A DNA stretch of 64,000 bases from Streptomyces sp. ADI95-17 (GTDB taxonomy: Bacteria > Actinomycetota > Actinomycetes > Streptomycetales > Streptomycetaceae): the NCBI RefSeq assembly GCF_003846175.1, contig NZ_ML123045.1:445807-509806 (forward strand), written 5' to 3'. The position numbers and the translations under genes were made by a program. The notes beneath the pieces were generated by a model. That model saw nothing but the letters and a program-made list of their open reading frames with translations, did no database searches and had not been told where the DNA came from. Positions 35,450 through 43,837 of the stretch are shown piece by piece; within the stretch, counting starts at the first letter, position 1, and each line of letters starts with the position of its first letter.

Positions 35450-37182
35450 TACGCGGCCTCCGCTTCCGTCAGCTGGGAGAGCACGATCTCCCGGTACGTT
35501 TCATTGCCGTCCATCAGCTCGTGATGGGTACCGGAGCCGACGACCCGGCCCTCGTCCAGCACCAGGATCCGGTCCGCGTCGCGGATGGTGGACACCCGCT
35601 GCGCCACGATCACCACGGTCGCCTCCGCCGTCTCCCGGGAAAGCGCCCCGCGCAGCGCGGCGTCAGTGGCGTAGTCGAGCGCCGAGAACGAGTCGTCGAA
35701 GAGATAGATCTCCGGGCGCTGCACCAGCGTCCTGGCGATGGCCAGACGCTGCCGCTGCCCGCCCGACACATTGGTGCCGCCCTGCGAGATCGGCGCGTCC
35801 AGACCGTGCTCCAGCGCCGTGACGAACTCCTTGGCCTGCGCGACCTCCAGCGCCTGCCACAGCTCCTCGTCGGTCGCGTCCGGGTTTCCGTACCGCAGAT
35901 TGGTCGCGACCGTCCCGGAGAACAGATACGGCTTCTGCGGAACGAGACCCACGGTCCTGGCCAGCAGCGCCGGCTCCAGCGTCCGCACATCCGTGCCGTC
36001 GACCAGCACCTGGCCGTCCGTCACGTCGAACAGCCGCGGTACGAGACCGAGCAGGGTCGACTTCCCGCTGCCCGTCGACCCGATGATCGCGGTGGTCTCG
36101 CCGGGGCGGGCCACCAGATCCACCGACCGCAGCACCGGCTCCTCGGCGCCCGGGTAGCGGAAGTCCGCGCCGCGCACCTCCAGATGACCGCGGGCGAGCA
36201 GCTTGCGGACCGGCTTGACGGGCGGGACCACGCTGGACTCGGTCTCCAGGACCTCCTGGATGCGCTCGGCGCACACCTCGGCGCGCGGCACCATCATGAA
36301 CATGAAGGTCGCCATCATCACCGACATGACGATCTGCATCAGATAGGCGAGGAACGCGGTCAGCGCCCCGATCTCCATGCCGCCGCTGTCGATGCGGTGG
36401 GCACCGAACCAGATCACCGCGATCGAGGAGACGTTCACGACCGTCATCACGGTGGGGAACATCAGCGCCATCAGCCGGCCCGTGGACAGTGCCACGTCCG
36501 TCAGCTCGGTGTTGGAGCCGCGGAACCGCTCCTCCTCGTAGCCGTCCCGGACGAAGGCGCGGATCACGCGGTTGCCGGTGATCTGCTCGCGCAGCACCCG
36601 GTTCACCGTGTCGACCCGCTCCTGCATCGTGCGGAACAGCGGGCGCATCCGCTTCACGATCAGGCTCACCGCGATGCCGAGCACCGGCACCACCGCGAGC
36701 AGCACCGCGGACAGCGGGACGTCCTGGCCGAGCGCCATGACGATGCCGCCGACGCACATGATCGGGGCCGACACCATCAGTGTGAACGTCATCAGCACCA
36801 GCATCTGGACCTGCTGGACGTCATTGGTCGTACGGGTGATCAGCGAGGGCGCCCCGAAGCGCCCGACCTCACGCGCCGAGAACGACTGCACCTGGTCGAA
36901 GATCGACGCCCGGACATCGCGGCCGAGAGCGGACGCGGTACGGGCGCCGATGTGGACGGCCCCCATGTTGCAGACCACCTGGGCGATGCTGACGGCGATC
37001 ATGATGCCGCCGAATTCGAGGATGTAGCCCGTGTCCCCCCGGACGACACCGTTGTCGATGATGTCGGCGTTCAGGGTGGGCAGGTAGAGGCTGGCGCAGG
37101 TCTGCAGCAGTTGGAGAAGGACCAGCAGCAGGATGGGTTTTCTGTACGGACCGAGATAGGCCCGCAGGAGTTTTATGAGCAC
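35449..37182 (-). CDS. Heterodimeric ABC exporter, subunit with the degenerate ATP site
   Basis: This 577-residue half-transporter begins VLIKLLRAYLGPYRKPILLLVLLQLLQ and has six helices. Its ATPase domain carries Walker A GSTGSGKST and a consensus SGGQRQR signature, but Walker B reads IYLFDDSFSALD (Asp for the catalytic Glu) and the H-loop position is Gln (VAQRVSTIRDAD). It should bind ATP without efficient hydrolysis and complement the downstream subunit. I chose GTG 37182 (GAGAG about 10 nt upstream on the minus strand) over a longer frame with a non-hydrophobic, unlike-family extension. The stop is TAA, rare in this window. Confidence 0.9.
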   Translation of the reverse strand: MLIKLLRAYLGPYRKPILLLVLLQLLQTCASLYLPTLNADIIDNGVVRGDTGYILEFGGIMIAVSIAQVVCNMGAVHIGARTASALGRDVRASIFDQVQSFSAREVGRFGAPSLITRTTNDVQQVQMLVLMTFTLMVSAPIMCVGGIVMALGQDVPLSAVLLAVVPVLGIAVSLIVKRMRPLFRTMQERVDTVNRVLREQITGNRVIRAFVRDGYEEERFRGSNTELTDVALSTGRLMALMFPTVMTVVNVSSIAVIWFGAHRIDSGGMEIGALTAFLAYLMQIVMSVMMATFMFMMVPRAEVCAERIQEVLETESSVVPPVKPVRKLLARGHLEVRGADFRYPGAEEPVLRSVDLVARPGETTAIIGSTGSGKSTLLGLVPRLFDVTDGQVLVDGTDVRTLEPALLARTVGLVPQKPYLFSGTVATNLRYGNPDATDEELWQALEVAQAKEFVTALEHGLDAPISQGGTNVSGGQRQRLAIARTLVQRPEIYLFDDSFSALDYATDAALRGALSRETAEATVVIVAQRVSTIRDADRILVLDEGRVVGSGTHHELMDGNETYREIVLSQLTEAEAA

Positions 37183-37350
37183 GCGTGTCTCTCGGAGTCG
37201 GCAGAAGGCAGGAGTCGACCCATTTTCCGGCACCGGGGGGTGTGACTGCGAGCGTTTTTACTCAAGACCAGGTCAAAAAACAGACCGAGTACACAAGTGG
37301 AGGGGTTCGCATCGCTCCGTGTACTCGGCCCGTTCGCACAGGCGGACGGC

Positions 37351-38796
37351 TCAGTGCGCGGAGCCGAACGCCTCCGGGTGGATCTGGTCCCGCGTCGCCG
37401 TGTACTGCTGGCGCACCGCCCGCCCCACGGCCAGCTCCTCGCCCGGCTCCAGCACCTGTGCCGCGGCGCCCTGCCAGGCCGGGGGAGTGAGCGGATCGCC
37501 GGTCCCCTGCGAGACCGCCAGCGCCCAGGCCGCCTGCCGGGCCGCGCCCAGCGCCGCGTACTCGGCGGGCTGCGGCACGACCACCTGCGTACCGAAGAGC
37601 GCGGGCGCCAGTGCCTGCACGGCCGGCAGCTCGGCCGCCGCCCCCAGCAGGAACACCCGGCGCACCTCGACGCCCCGGCCGCGCAGCACATCGAGCGCGT
37701 CGGCCAGCGAGCACAGCATCCCCTCGAACGCCGCCCGCGCCAGGTGCTCCGGCTTCATCGACTCGCGCCGCAGCCCGCAGAGTGTCCCTGCGGCGTGCGG
37801 CAGCCGCGGCGTCCGCTCGCCCTCCAGATACGGAAGCAGCACCAGCCCGGACGCCCCGGGCGTGGACTTCAGGGCCAGCGCGGAGAGCTCCTCCAGGCCC
37901 TCCACGCCGAGCATCTCGGCGGTCCCGCGCAGCGCCCGTACCGCGTTGGACGTGTACACCACCGGCAGATGCATCCCGGTCGCGTCCGCGAACGAGGTGA
38001 TCATCCCGTCCGGATCTGACAGCGCCTCGTGGTGCACCGCCATGACCGAGCCCGACGCACCCAGCGAGACCACCGCGTCGCCGACCCCGACCCCGAGCCC
38101 GAACGCCGCGGCCATCGTCTCGCCGGTACCCGCGGAGATCAGCAGCCCCTCGGGCGTCGTCCCGGCCGCGTCGGAGGGGCCGAGCACCTCCGGCAGCGCC
38201 GCCTGGTGCCCGAGCGCGAGCTCCACCAGGTCGGGCCGGTAGGAACCGCTGCCCGCCGACCAGTACCCGGTGCCGGACGCGGCACCCCGGTCGGTGGTCC
38301 GCCGGGCCGGGCGCCCCAGCAACTGCCACACCAGCCAGTCGTGCGGCTGGAGCACCGCGGCCACCCGCTGGGCCGCCTCCGGCTCGGTCCGCGCCAGCCA
38401 GCGCAGCTTCGCCACCGGCTGCGCGGCCTGCGGCACCGCCCCGACCGCCTCGGCCCAGGACTGCCGCCCGCCGAGCCCGTCGACCAGATCGGCCGCGGCG
38501 GCCTGCGCCCGCTTGTCGTTGCCGAGCAGCGCCGGGCGTACGAGATTGCCCTGGTGGTCCAGCGGCACCAGGCCGTGCTGCTGGGCGGAGACGCCGATGG
38601 CCTGCACCCCTTCGAGCAGCCCGCCGCCGGCGGCCTCGCCGAGCGAGAGCAGCCACGCCTGCGGGTCGACCTCGGTGGCCTTCGCCTCGACGGGGTGCGC
38701 GGCGAACCCCCGGCGCAGCACTGCGCCCGTGTCCGTATCGCAGACGACGATGTGTGTGAAGGCGGAAGAACTGTCCAAGCCGGCGACTATCCCCAT
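37351..38796 (-). CDS. xylB: Xylulokinase (FGGY carbohydrate kinase)
   Basis: This 481-residue enzyme phosphorylates D-xylulose to xylulose 5-phosphate for the pentose phosphate pathway. It has the N-terminal nucleotide-phosphate loop GLDSSSAFTHIVVCDTDTG, AIGVSAQQHGLVPLD (substrate region), LQPHDWLVWQLLG, AASGTGYWS and the C-terminal FGGY-type ATP site around VFLLGAAAELPAVQALAPALFG. ATG 38796 was chosen (MGIVAGLDSSS); a TTG two codons earlier is possible. No xylose isomerase or transporter gene is adjacent. Another FGGY substrate cannot be fully excluded. Confidence 0.85.
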   Translation of the reverse strand: MGIVAGLDSSSAFTHIVVCDTDTGAVLRRGFAAHPVEAKATEVDPQAWLLSLGEAAGGGLLEGVQAIGVSAQQHGLVPLDHQGNLVRPALLGNDKRAQAAAADLVDGLGGRQSWAEAVGAVPQAAQPVAKLRWLARTEPEAAQRVAAVLQPHDWLVWQLLGRPARRTTDRGAASGTGYWSAGSGSYRPDLVELALGHQAALPEVLGPSDAAGTTPEGLLISAGTGETMAAAFGLGVGVGDAVVSLGASGSVMAVHHEALSDPDGMITSFADATGMHLPVVYTSNAVRALRGTAEMLGVEGLEELSALALKSTPGASGLVLLPYLEGERTPRLPHAAGTLCGLRRESMKPEHLARAAFEGMLCSLADALDVLRGRGVEVRRVFLLGAAAELPAVQALAPALFGTQVVVPQPAEYAALGAARQAAWALAVSQGTGDPLTPPAWQGAAAQVLEPGEELAVGRAVRQQYTATRDQIHPEAFGSAH

Positions 38797-38865
38797 GCAC
38801 AAGATTCTGCCGCACCGCCGGACCCTTTCCGTACCGGTGGAGCGGCAGCATCGGGGGCGGTGCCG

Positions 38866-39165
38866 CTATGTGTTGCTGGTGCCCCAGTCGTCCTCGCCGT
38901 TCCGGCCGCGGTCCCGCAGCGAGCGCACCCGGTCGGCCACCCCGGCCGGAACCTTCTCGCCGACCTTGTCGCTCACCACGTGGTACGCCTTACCGGCCAG
39001 GTCACGGCCGCTCTGCGCGGCGGACTCGGCGGTATTGCGCACGGCCGGATTCTCGGCGAACCGGCGCGCGGACTTCTTCATCTGCTCGTAGCGCTCGCGC
39101 CCGGCCCGTGTCCCGATCACGTATCCGAGGGCCAGTCCGGCGATGAACGTGAGCCGGTACCGCAT
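38866..39165 (-). CDS. YtxH-like small membrane protein
   Basis: This 99-residue protein has one N-terminal membrane segment (RLTFIAGLALGYVIGTRAGRERYEQMKKSARRF) that matches the YtxH/GvpJ-like pattern, followed by a soluble amphipathic helical part (SAAQSGRDLAGKAYHVVSDKVGEKVP). Such proteins are often stress related but have no known activity. I chose ATG 39165 because AAGGAAGGG precedes it by about 10 nt; a GTG at 39174 is too close to that site. It lies upstream of xylB on the same strand with a 69-bp gap. Confidence 0.8.
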   Translation of the reverse strand: MRYRLTFIAGLALGYVIGTRAGRERYEQMKKSARRFAENPAVRNTAESAAQSGRDLAGKAYHVVSDKVGEKVPAGVADRVRSLRDRGRNGEDDWGTSNT

Positions 39166-39267
39166 GGCTGCCACCCTTCCTTGCTCAGCGCGACGCTCGG
39201 TGCGGCGCTGCGACGTGTGCTGCCCGACCTACCCGCGGGCACCGGAGATCACCCCGGGGGATACCGA

Positions 39268-39299
39268 TTGGCAAAGCACCCCCCTGCTTGCGCTAATGT
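39268..39299 (+). promoter_or_regulatory. Possible promoter for the tRNA-Asn pair
   Basis: TTGGCA (39268-39273) and TAATGT (39294-39299) resemble -35 and -10 boxes, but the 20-bp spacing is long. A second -10-like TAGGGT lies at 39344-39349, closer to the first tRNA. Confidence 0.3.
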
Positions 39300-39367
39300 A
39301 TGTGTCGCAGCGAACGCGCGCCGCCCGGCAGCAGCCAGGTAGGTAGGGTTCGGTGCATACGCAGCAA

Positions 39368-39440
39368 TCCCCTGTAGCTCAATTGGCAGAGCAGCCGGCT
39401 GTTAACCGGCAGGTTACTGGTTCGAGTCCAGTCGGGGGAG
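39368..39440 (+). tRNA. tRNA-Asn (GTT), copy 1
   Basis: The 73-nt cloverleaf has acceptor TCCCCTG pairing with CGGGGGA (T6-G67 wobble), anticodon GTT at 39401-39403, and T-arm ACTGG-TTCGAGT-CCAGT. CCA is not encoded. It is followed 5 nt later by a near-identical copy. Confidence 0.97.
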
Positions 39441-39445
39441 CGCGA

Positions 39446-39518
39446 TCCCCTGTAGCTCAATTGGCAGAGCATTCGGCTGTTAACCGGAGGGTTACTGGTT
39501 CGAGTCCAGTCGGGGGAG
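39446..39518 (+). tRNA. tRNA-Asn (GTT), copy 2
   Basis: This is a 73-nt tandem duplicate of the preceding tRNA, differing only in a few positions around the anticodon stem (TTCGG...CCGGAGG). The anticodon GTT is at 39479-39481. A U-tract terminator follows, so the pair is one transcript. Confidence 0.97.
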
Positions 39519-39529
39519 CGGAACGGAAG

Positions 39530-39551
39530 AGGACCCCGAGGGGTCCTTTTT
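39530..39551 (+). terminator. Intrinsic terminator after tRNA-Asn pair
   Basis: AGGACCCC...GGGGTCCT hairpin is followed by TTTTT (39547-39551), one of the few classical U-tract terminators in the window. Confidence 0.9.
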
Positions 39552-39751
39552 CGTATGCCCGGCGACGGCGGCCACCGTGGTGCGTGTGGGGTGCAAGTGA
39601 CTCTTTCGCGTGTACTTCGCCCCATCCGGAACCGGGCGGCCGACGGTGCGGTCTTCATGGTCATGCGAAGCCGACCATCCGGAGCGAGAGATCGTATGAC
39701 CGGCTATGCTGCGGCAGACGGCGCGCACACTTGTACGCGCCACGCCGAAAA

Positions 39752-39825
39752 GGGGCGGTAGCTCAGCCGGTTAGAGCAGCGGACTCATAATCCGTCGGCC
39801 GTGGGTTCGAGTCCCACCCGCCCCA
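39752..39825 (+). tRNA. tRNA with CAT anticodon (elongator Met, or Ile2)
   Basis: The 74-nt cloverleaf has acceptor GGGGCGG/CCGCCCC, D-arm GCTC...GAGC, anticodon CAT at 39785-39787 and T-arm GTGGG-TTCGAGT-CCCAC. CCA is not encoded. It lacks initiator features (mismatched 1-72 pair, GGG/CCC anticodon stem). From sequence alone I cannot separate elongator tRNA-Met from lysidine-modified tRNA-Ile2. Confidence 0.93.
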
Positions 39826-39874
39826 CTGCCGATGTTCCGGCAGAAACGTTATGACCTGCGTATACGTAGGTATC

Positions 39875-39903
39875 AGGGCCCTCACGGATTCCGTGGGGGC
39901 CCT
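39875..39903 (+). terminator. Hairpin after the CAT tRNA
   Basis: A 13-bp stem (39875-39887 with 39891-39903, one G-T pair) closes a 3-nt loop 49 bp after the tRNA. Confidence 0.7.
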
Positions 39904-40035
39904 CACCATAGCCCCGTCCCGAGATCAAGTGGCCGCGCCCCGGCCCGGCGGGTCGTGCCGGTGAGGTCCGGTCGCGGATCCGCCCGTTCCTTGTCGATGC
40001 GTCATGTCCGGAGAGTCACCTACGACAACGCTCCG

Positions 40036-40068
40036 AAGGATTAGGGTATTTCGGCACCTTTTATCCTT
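40036..40068. promoter_or_regulatory. AT-rich inverted repeat upstream of the Gly-rich small gene
   Basis: AAGGATTA (40036-40043) and TTATCCTT (40061-40068) form 8-bp arms with one mismatch. The loop contains TAGGGT, a possible -10. It lies in the AT-richest stretch of the region, about 110 bp before the small gene. Confidence 0.4.
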
Positions 40069-40174
40069 GATTACGGCTTCTACGACTTGTTGGTCACAGG
40101 GGTCGGACGTAGTGTCGAAAGTGCCGCAGCAAGAGCAAGGAGCGGCACAGCGAACTCCTCCAGAGGAGGCGAAG

Positions 40175-40366
40175 ATGAAGGTTCGTAGCATCTTCGACCA
40201 CAGGGACGGCGGTCGCGGCGGATACGGTGGCCGTGGCGGAGACGGCGGACGCGGATACGGGGGCCGTGGATACGGCGACCGTGGTTACGGCGGACGCGGA
40301 CGTGGATACGGTGGCTACTTCGACGACTACGGCTATGGCGGTCGTGGACGTCGCTGGGGTTGCTGA
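40175..40366 (+). CDS. Small Gly/Arg/Tyr-rich (RGG-like) protein
   Basis: This 63-residue protein contains 27 Gly, 12 Arg and 8 Tyr. After an ordinary N-terminus (MKVRSIFDHRDGG) it is almost entirely RGG, RGYGG and YGG repeats, then an acidic YFDDYGYGG patch and the tail RGRRWGC with a single terminal Cys. It is hydrophilic, with no signal peptide or membrane helix. The strong RBS GAGGAGG (40163-40169) and a downstream terminator support expression. RGG/YGG sequences bind RNA and can condense in other proteins; a role here is inference. I know no named family. Confidence 0.65.
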   Translation: MKVRSIFDHRDGGRGGYGGRGGDGGRGYGGRGYGDRGYGGRGRGYGGYFDDYGYGGRGRRWGC

Positions 40367-40397
40367 CTCCCTTCACCCCCGCTCTCTGACATCAATT

Positions 40398-40438
40398 CGA
40401 GGCAGGCTCGCGCACCGCGCGGGTCCGCCTCGTTGTTT
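40398..40438 (+). terminator. Terminator after the Gly-rich small gene
   Basis: CGAGGC (40398-40403) and GCCTCG (40427-40432) with GC-rich inner pairing form a hairpin followed by TTGTTT. It separates the small gene from the ABC exporter gene. Confidence 0.7.
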
Positions 40439-40448
40439 GGGCCCATTC

Positions 40449-40467
40449 CCATGGCCACGGTCCATGG
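40449..40467. promoter_or_regulatory. Palindrome CCATGG-N7-CCATGG near the ABC exporter start
   Basis: Two CCATGG arms (40449-40454 and 40462-40467) with partly symmetric spacer lie about 20 bp before the exporter start and could be an operator. Confidence 0.35.
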
Positions 40468-40488
40468 TCCGCGCACGTCTGTGATGTG

Positions 40489-42390
40489 ATGCCCATGCGC
40501 TTTCACAGCCCGTTCCAGCGTTCCGCCCGTGACGAAGAGCCGCCCGAGGACCCGGTGGCGGACGTCCCGATCCGCACCGACCCCGTCAGCATCATGGCGT
40601 CCTTCCGGCGCTTCTGGCCCTTGACCAGAGGAGATCGGCGCTGGCTCGTCGTCATCTTCCTGTGCGCCGTCCTGGCCGCCCTCGCCGAGACCGTCACCGT
40701 CCTGCTGTTCGCCAAACTCACCGACACCGCCCTGCAGAGCGGCGACGTCAGCGCCTTCTGGAAGCCCGCAGGCCAGTGGCTCGCCGTGGCGGTGGCCGGT
40801 GCCGTGGTGGGGTACCTGGGCAGTTCGCTCGCGGTCTGGACCGCCGAGCGCTTCGTGCTGCGGCTGCGGGCCCGCGTCTTCGGCCATCTCCAGACGCTCC
40901 CGCCGCACTTCTTCCAGCGCAATCGCCGCGGCGACCTGGTGGAGCGGCTGACCGGTGACGTGGAGGCCATCGAGGCGCTCGTGGTCTCCGGCATCGTCGG
41001 GGCGGCGTCGGCGCTGTTCGGCACCATCTTCTACGCCGGCGCGGCCCTGTTGCTGCGCTGGGACCTGGCGCTGGCCACCTTCGTCATGGTCCCGGTCCTG
41101 CTGGTCGTCACCCGCGGGTTCGCCAAGCCCCTGCGTGCGGTGTCCCGGCGCGGCCGGGCGGCGGACGGCGCCATCACCGCCGTGGTCGAGGAGACCCTGG
41201 TCAACGTCGTCATGACCCAGGCGTACAACAGGCAGAAGGACGAGGAGGACCGGCTCAGCAGCAAGGCGAGGCTCCGGTTGAGGACCGCGGTGAAGGCCGT
41301 CCGCCTCACCGAGTTCTACGAGCAATTCATCGAAGTCCTCGAAACGTTGTGCGTCCTCACGATCATCGGCCTGGGGGCGTGGGAGATCTCGGCCGGCCGG
41401 ATGACCCTCGGACAACTGCTGGCCTTCGCCGCCTTCATCGGCTACCTCTACCCGCCGATCCGTTCGCTGGGCCAGCTCGGTCTGACGGCCACCGCCGCGA
41501 CCGCGGGCGCCGAACGACTGCTGGAGATCCTCGACGCCGAGCCCTCCGTCACCGACCCGGGCGACTCGGTACCGGTGCCGGAGCGCGGCCGGGCGCTCGG
41601 TGAGGTGGAGGCGCGCCAGGTGTTCTTCCACTACCCCGGCAGCAGCGAGATGGTGCTCCGGGACCTCTCGTTCACCGCAAGTCCCGGGGAACTGCTGGTC
41701 ATCACCGGCCCCAGCGGTGCGGGCAAGTCGACGCTGGCGGCGCTGCTGCTCAGGTTCTACGACCCGGAGACCGGCACCGTCCTGCTGGACGGCGTCTCCG
41801 TGGACCGCATGCCGCTGCCCTACCTCCGCCGCAACATCACGCTGCTGCCGCAGGACACGCTGGTGCTGCACGACACCATCGAGGAGAACATCGGCTGCGG
41901 ACGCCCCGACGCGAGCCACGACGATGTCGAGCGGGCCGCGCGGGCGGCCGACGCCCACGCGTTCATCGAGGCCCTGCCGGAGGGATACGGCACCGTCATA
42001 TCCACCGGAACCTCCCGGCTCTCCGGCGGCCAGTTGCAGCGCATCGCCATCGCCCGCGCCATGCTGCGCGACGCACCCGTGCTCCTCCTGGACGAGCCCA
42101 CCACCGGACTGGACCGGCTGGCCGCGGAACGCATCCTGGAACCCCTGCGACGGCTGGCCCGCGGCCGCACCACCATCGTGATCACCCACGACCTGGCCCT
42201 GGCCGCGGACGCCGACCGCATCCTCGTACTGGACGAGGGGCGGCTGGTGGAGTCCGGCACGCACACCCAACTCCTCGGCCGGAGCGGCCTGTACGCCACG
42301 CTCTTCGAGCGCCGCTCCCGGCCGCACAACGGGACCGCGTACGAGTCCGCGTACAAGTCCGCCCGGCCGTCAGGGATCCACTGGAGGTAG
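40489..42390 (+). CDS. Homodimeric-type ABC exporter (membrane plus ATPase domain)
   Basis: This 633-residue half-transporter has a polar N-terminus, six helices starting at RRWLVVIFLCAVLAALAETVTVLLF, and a C-terminal ATPase with Walker A GPSGAGKST, signature RLSGGQLQR, Walker B VLLLDEPTTGLD and H-loop VITHDLALAADAD. All catalytic residues are present, so it can act as a homodimer. I placed the start at ATG 40489; GTG 40486 and ATG 40495 are also in frame and no Shine-Dalgarno is obvious. The substrate is unknown. The next gene is an MFS exporter on the same strand. Confidence 0.88.
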   Translation: MPMRFHSPFQRSARDEEPPEDPVADVPIRTDPVSIMASFRRFWPLTRGDRRWLVVIFLCAVLAALAETVTVLLFAKLTDTALQSGDVSAFWKPAGQWLAVAVAGAVVGYLGSSLAVWTAERFVLRLRARVFGHLQTLPPHFFQRNRRGDLVERLTGDVEAIEALVVSGIVGAASALFGTIFYAGAALLLRWDLALATFVMVPVLLVVTRGFAKPLRAVSRRGRAADGAITAVVEETLVNVVMTQAYNRQKDEEDRLSSKARLRLRTAVKAVRLTEFYEQFIEVLETLCVLTIIGLGAWEISAGRMTLGQLLAFAAFIGYLYPPIRSLGQLGLTATAATAGAERLLEILDAEPSVTDPGDSVPVPERGRALGEVEARQVFFHYPGSSEMVLRDLSFTASPGELLVITGPSGAGKSTLAALLLRFYDPETGTVLLDGVSVDRMPLPYLRRNITLLPQDTLVLHDTIEENIGCGRPDASHDDVERAARAADAHAFIEALPEGYGTVISTGTSRLSGGQLQRIAIARAMLRDAPVLLLDEPTTGLDRLAAERILEPLRRLARGRTTIVITHDLALAADADRILVLDEGRLVESGTHTQLLGRSGLYATLFERRSRPHNGTAYESAYKSARPSGIHWR

Positions 42391-42486
42391 CCGGCCGGCG
42401 GCACCGGGCCCGAACGGCGCTGCCGAGGCGGCCGGTTCCCGATGGGGACCGGCCCGCCGGGGAACACCCGGTGGTTACCATCCGCT

Positions 42487-43752
42487 GTGACCGAAACGAC
42501 CGAAGGACCCGCTCCGCGCCCCCGAATACTCGCCGATCTGACGCCGCTGCGGACCTCTCCCGACTACCGGCGGCTCTGGTTCGGGAACACGGTCTCCTGG
42601 GTCGGGCAGGGGATGACGGCGCTCGCCGTGTCGCTCCAGGTCTACGACATCACCGGATCCGCCTTCTCGGTCGGGCTCATCGGATTCTGCTCGTTCCTGC
42701 CACTGGTCGTCTTCGGGCTGTACGGCGGTGCCGTCGCCGACACCATCGACCGTCGCAAGCTGGGCCTGGCCAGTTCCGCCGGGTCGTTCGCCCTCTCCGT
42801 CACCCTGGTCGTCACAACCGTCGCGGGCGTGGAGCAGGTGGGGCTGCTGTACGCGATCGTCGGCCTCCAGGCGGCCTGCTTCGCGGTCAACTCACCGGCC
42901 CGCAGCTCGATGATCGCCCGGCTGCTGCCGGCTGAACAGCTGCCCGCCGCCAACGCCCTCACCTCCATGACCAGCACCACCGGAACGCTGGTCGGGCCGA
43001 TGCTCGGCGGGCTCGTCGTCGGCTGGTGGGGCTACCGGGCCGCGTACACCGTCGACGCCGTCACCTTCACCGCCTCGCTCTACGCGATGTGGCGGCTGCC
43101 CGCCATGCTGCCGGAGCGGGAGGAGGGCGCGGGGGACAAGCGGGCGTCCGTCGCGGACGGGCTGCGCTTCCTGGGGACCAGGCCCAATCTCCGGATGACC
43201 TTCTTCACCGATCTGTGCGCCATGCTGCTGGCCCACCCCCGGGCGCTCTTCCCCGTCGTCGCCGTCCTCTGGTACGGCGGTGACGCGAAGACCACCGGAC
43301 TGCTGGTCGCCGCCCCGGCGTTCGGGGCGCTGCTCGGCGGGGTGTTCTCCGGTTGGCTGGGACGCGTCCGGCGCCACGGACTCGCCGTGCTGATCGCCGT
43401 CGCCTGCTGGGGCACCGCCATCGCGGTCTTCGGCCTGACCCGGCAGCTCTGGCTCGGGCTGATCTTCCTGGCGCTCGCCGGGTGCGCGGACACCACCTCG
43501 ATGGTCTTCCGCAACACCATGCTCCAGGCGGCCGTGCCGGACGAGATGCGCGGACGGCTCCAGGGCGTGTTCATCGTCGTCGTGGCGGGCGGGCCGAGGC
43601 TCGGCGACTTCGTGGCGGGCTCGGTCGCCGACCTGGTCTCGCCCGGCCTGGCGGTGACCGGGGGCGGGATCGCCTGTGTCGTCGCGGTGGCCCTGCTGGG
43701 GCTGCGGTGGCGGGGGTTCGCCCGGTACGACGCAAAGGATCCGCAGCCCTGA
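42487..43752 (+). CDS. MFS transporter, EntS/MFS_3-like
   Basis: This 421-residue 12-helix exporter matches the branch that includes enterobactin exporter EntS. It has LRTSPDYRRLWFGNTVSWVGQGMTALAVSLQVYDITGSAFSVGLIGF at the start, a motif A loop GGAVADTIDRRKL, and LVGPMLGGLVVGWWGYRAAYTVDAVTF. GTG 42487 lies 5 nt after TACCAT (42476-42481), predicting a leaderless mRNA. A longer in-frame version would add a Pro/Gly-rich stretch. The neighbouring ABC exporter may share its regulation, but no siderophore genes are nearby. Confidence 0.88.
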   Translation: MTETTEGPAPRPRILADLTPLRTSPDYRRLWFGNTVSWVGQGMTALAVSLQVYDITGSAFSVGLIGFCSFLPLVVFGLYGGAVADTIDRRKLGLASSAGSFALSVTLVVTTVAGVEQVGLLYAIVGLQAACFAVNSPARSSMIARLLPAEQLPAANALTSMTSTTGTLVGPMLGGLVVGWWGYRAAYTVDAVTFTASLYAMWRLPAMLPEREEGAGDKRASVADGLRFLGTRPNLRMTFFTDLCAMLLAHPRALFPVVAVLWYGGDAKTTGLLVAAPAFGALLGGVFSGWLGRVRRHGLAVLIAVACWGTAIAVFGLTRQLWLGLIFLALAGCADTTSMVFRNTMLQAAVPDEMRGRLQGVFIVVVAGGPRLGDFVAGSVADLVSPGLAVTGGGIACVVAVALLGLRWRGFARYDAKDPQP

Positions 43753-43837
43753 CCGGCCCCGCCCCCGCCCGCACGTGCCTCATCGGCCGTGACGGACCCG
43801 CCCGCGCGTCACCGACCCCGGCGACCCCGCCCGCGTC

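Noticed and set aside
39268..39825. tRNA-associated integrative element attachment site
   Set aside because: No integrase gene, no direct repeat of a tRNA 3' end and no foreign-looking DNA were seen beside the tRNA genes.
40175..42390. Gly-rich peptide plus ABC exporter as a RiPP system
   Set aside because: There is no maturation enzyme or leader/protease motif, the peptide has only one Cys, and a terminator separates the two genes.
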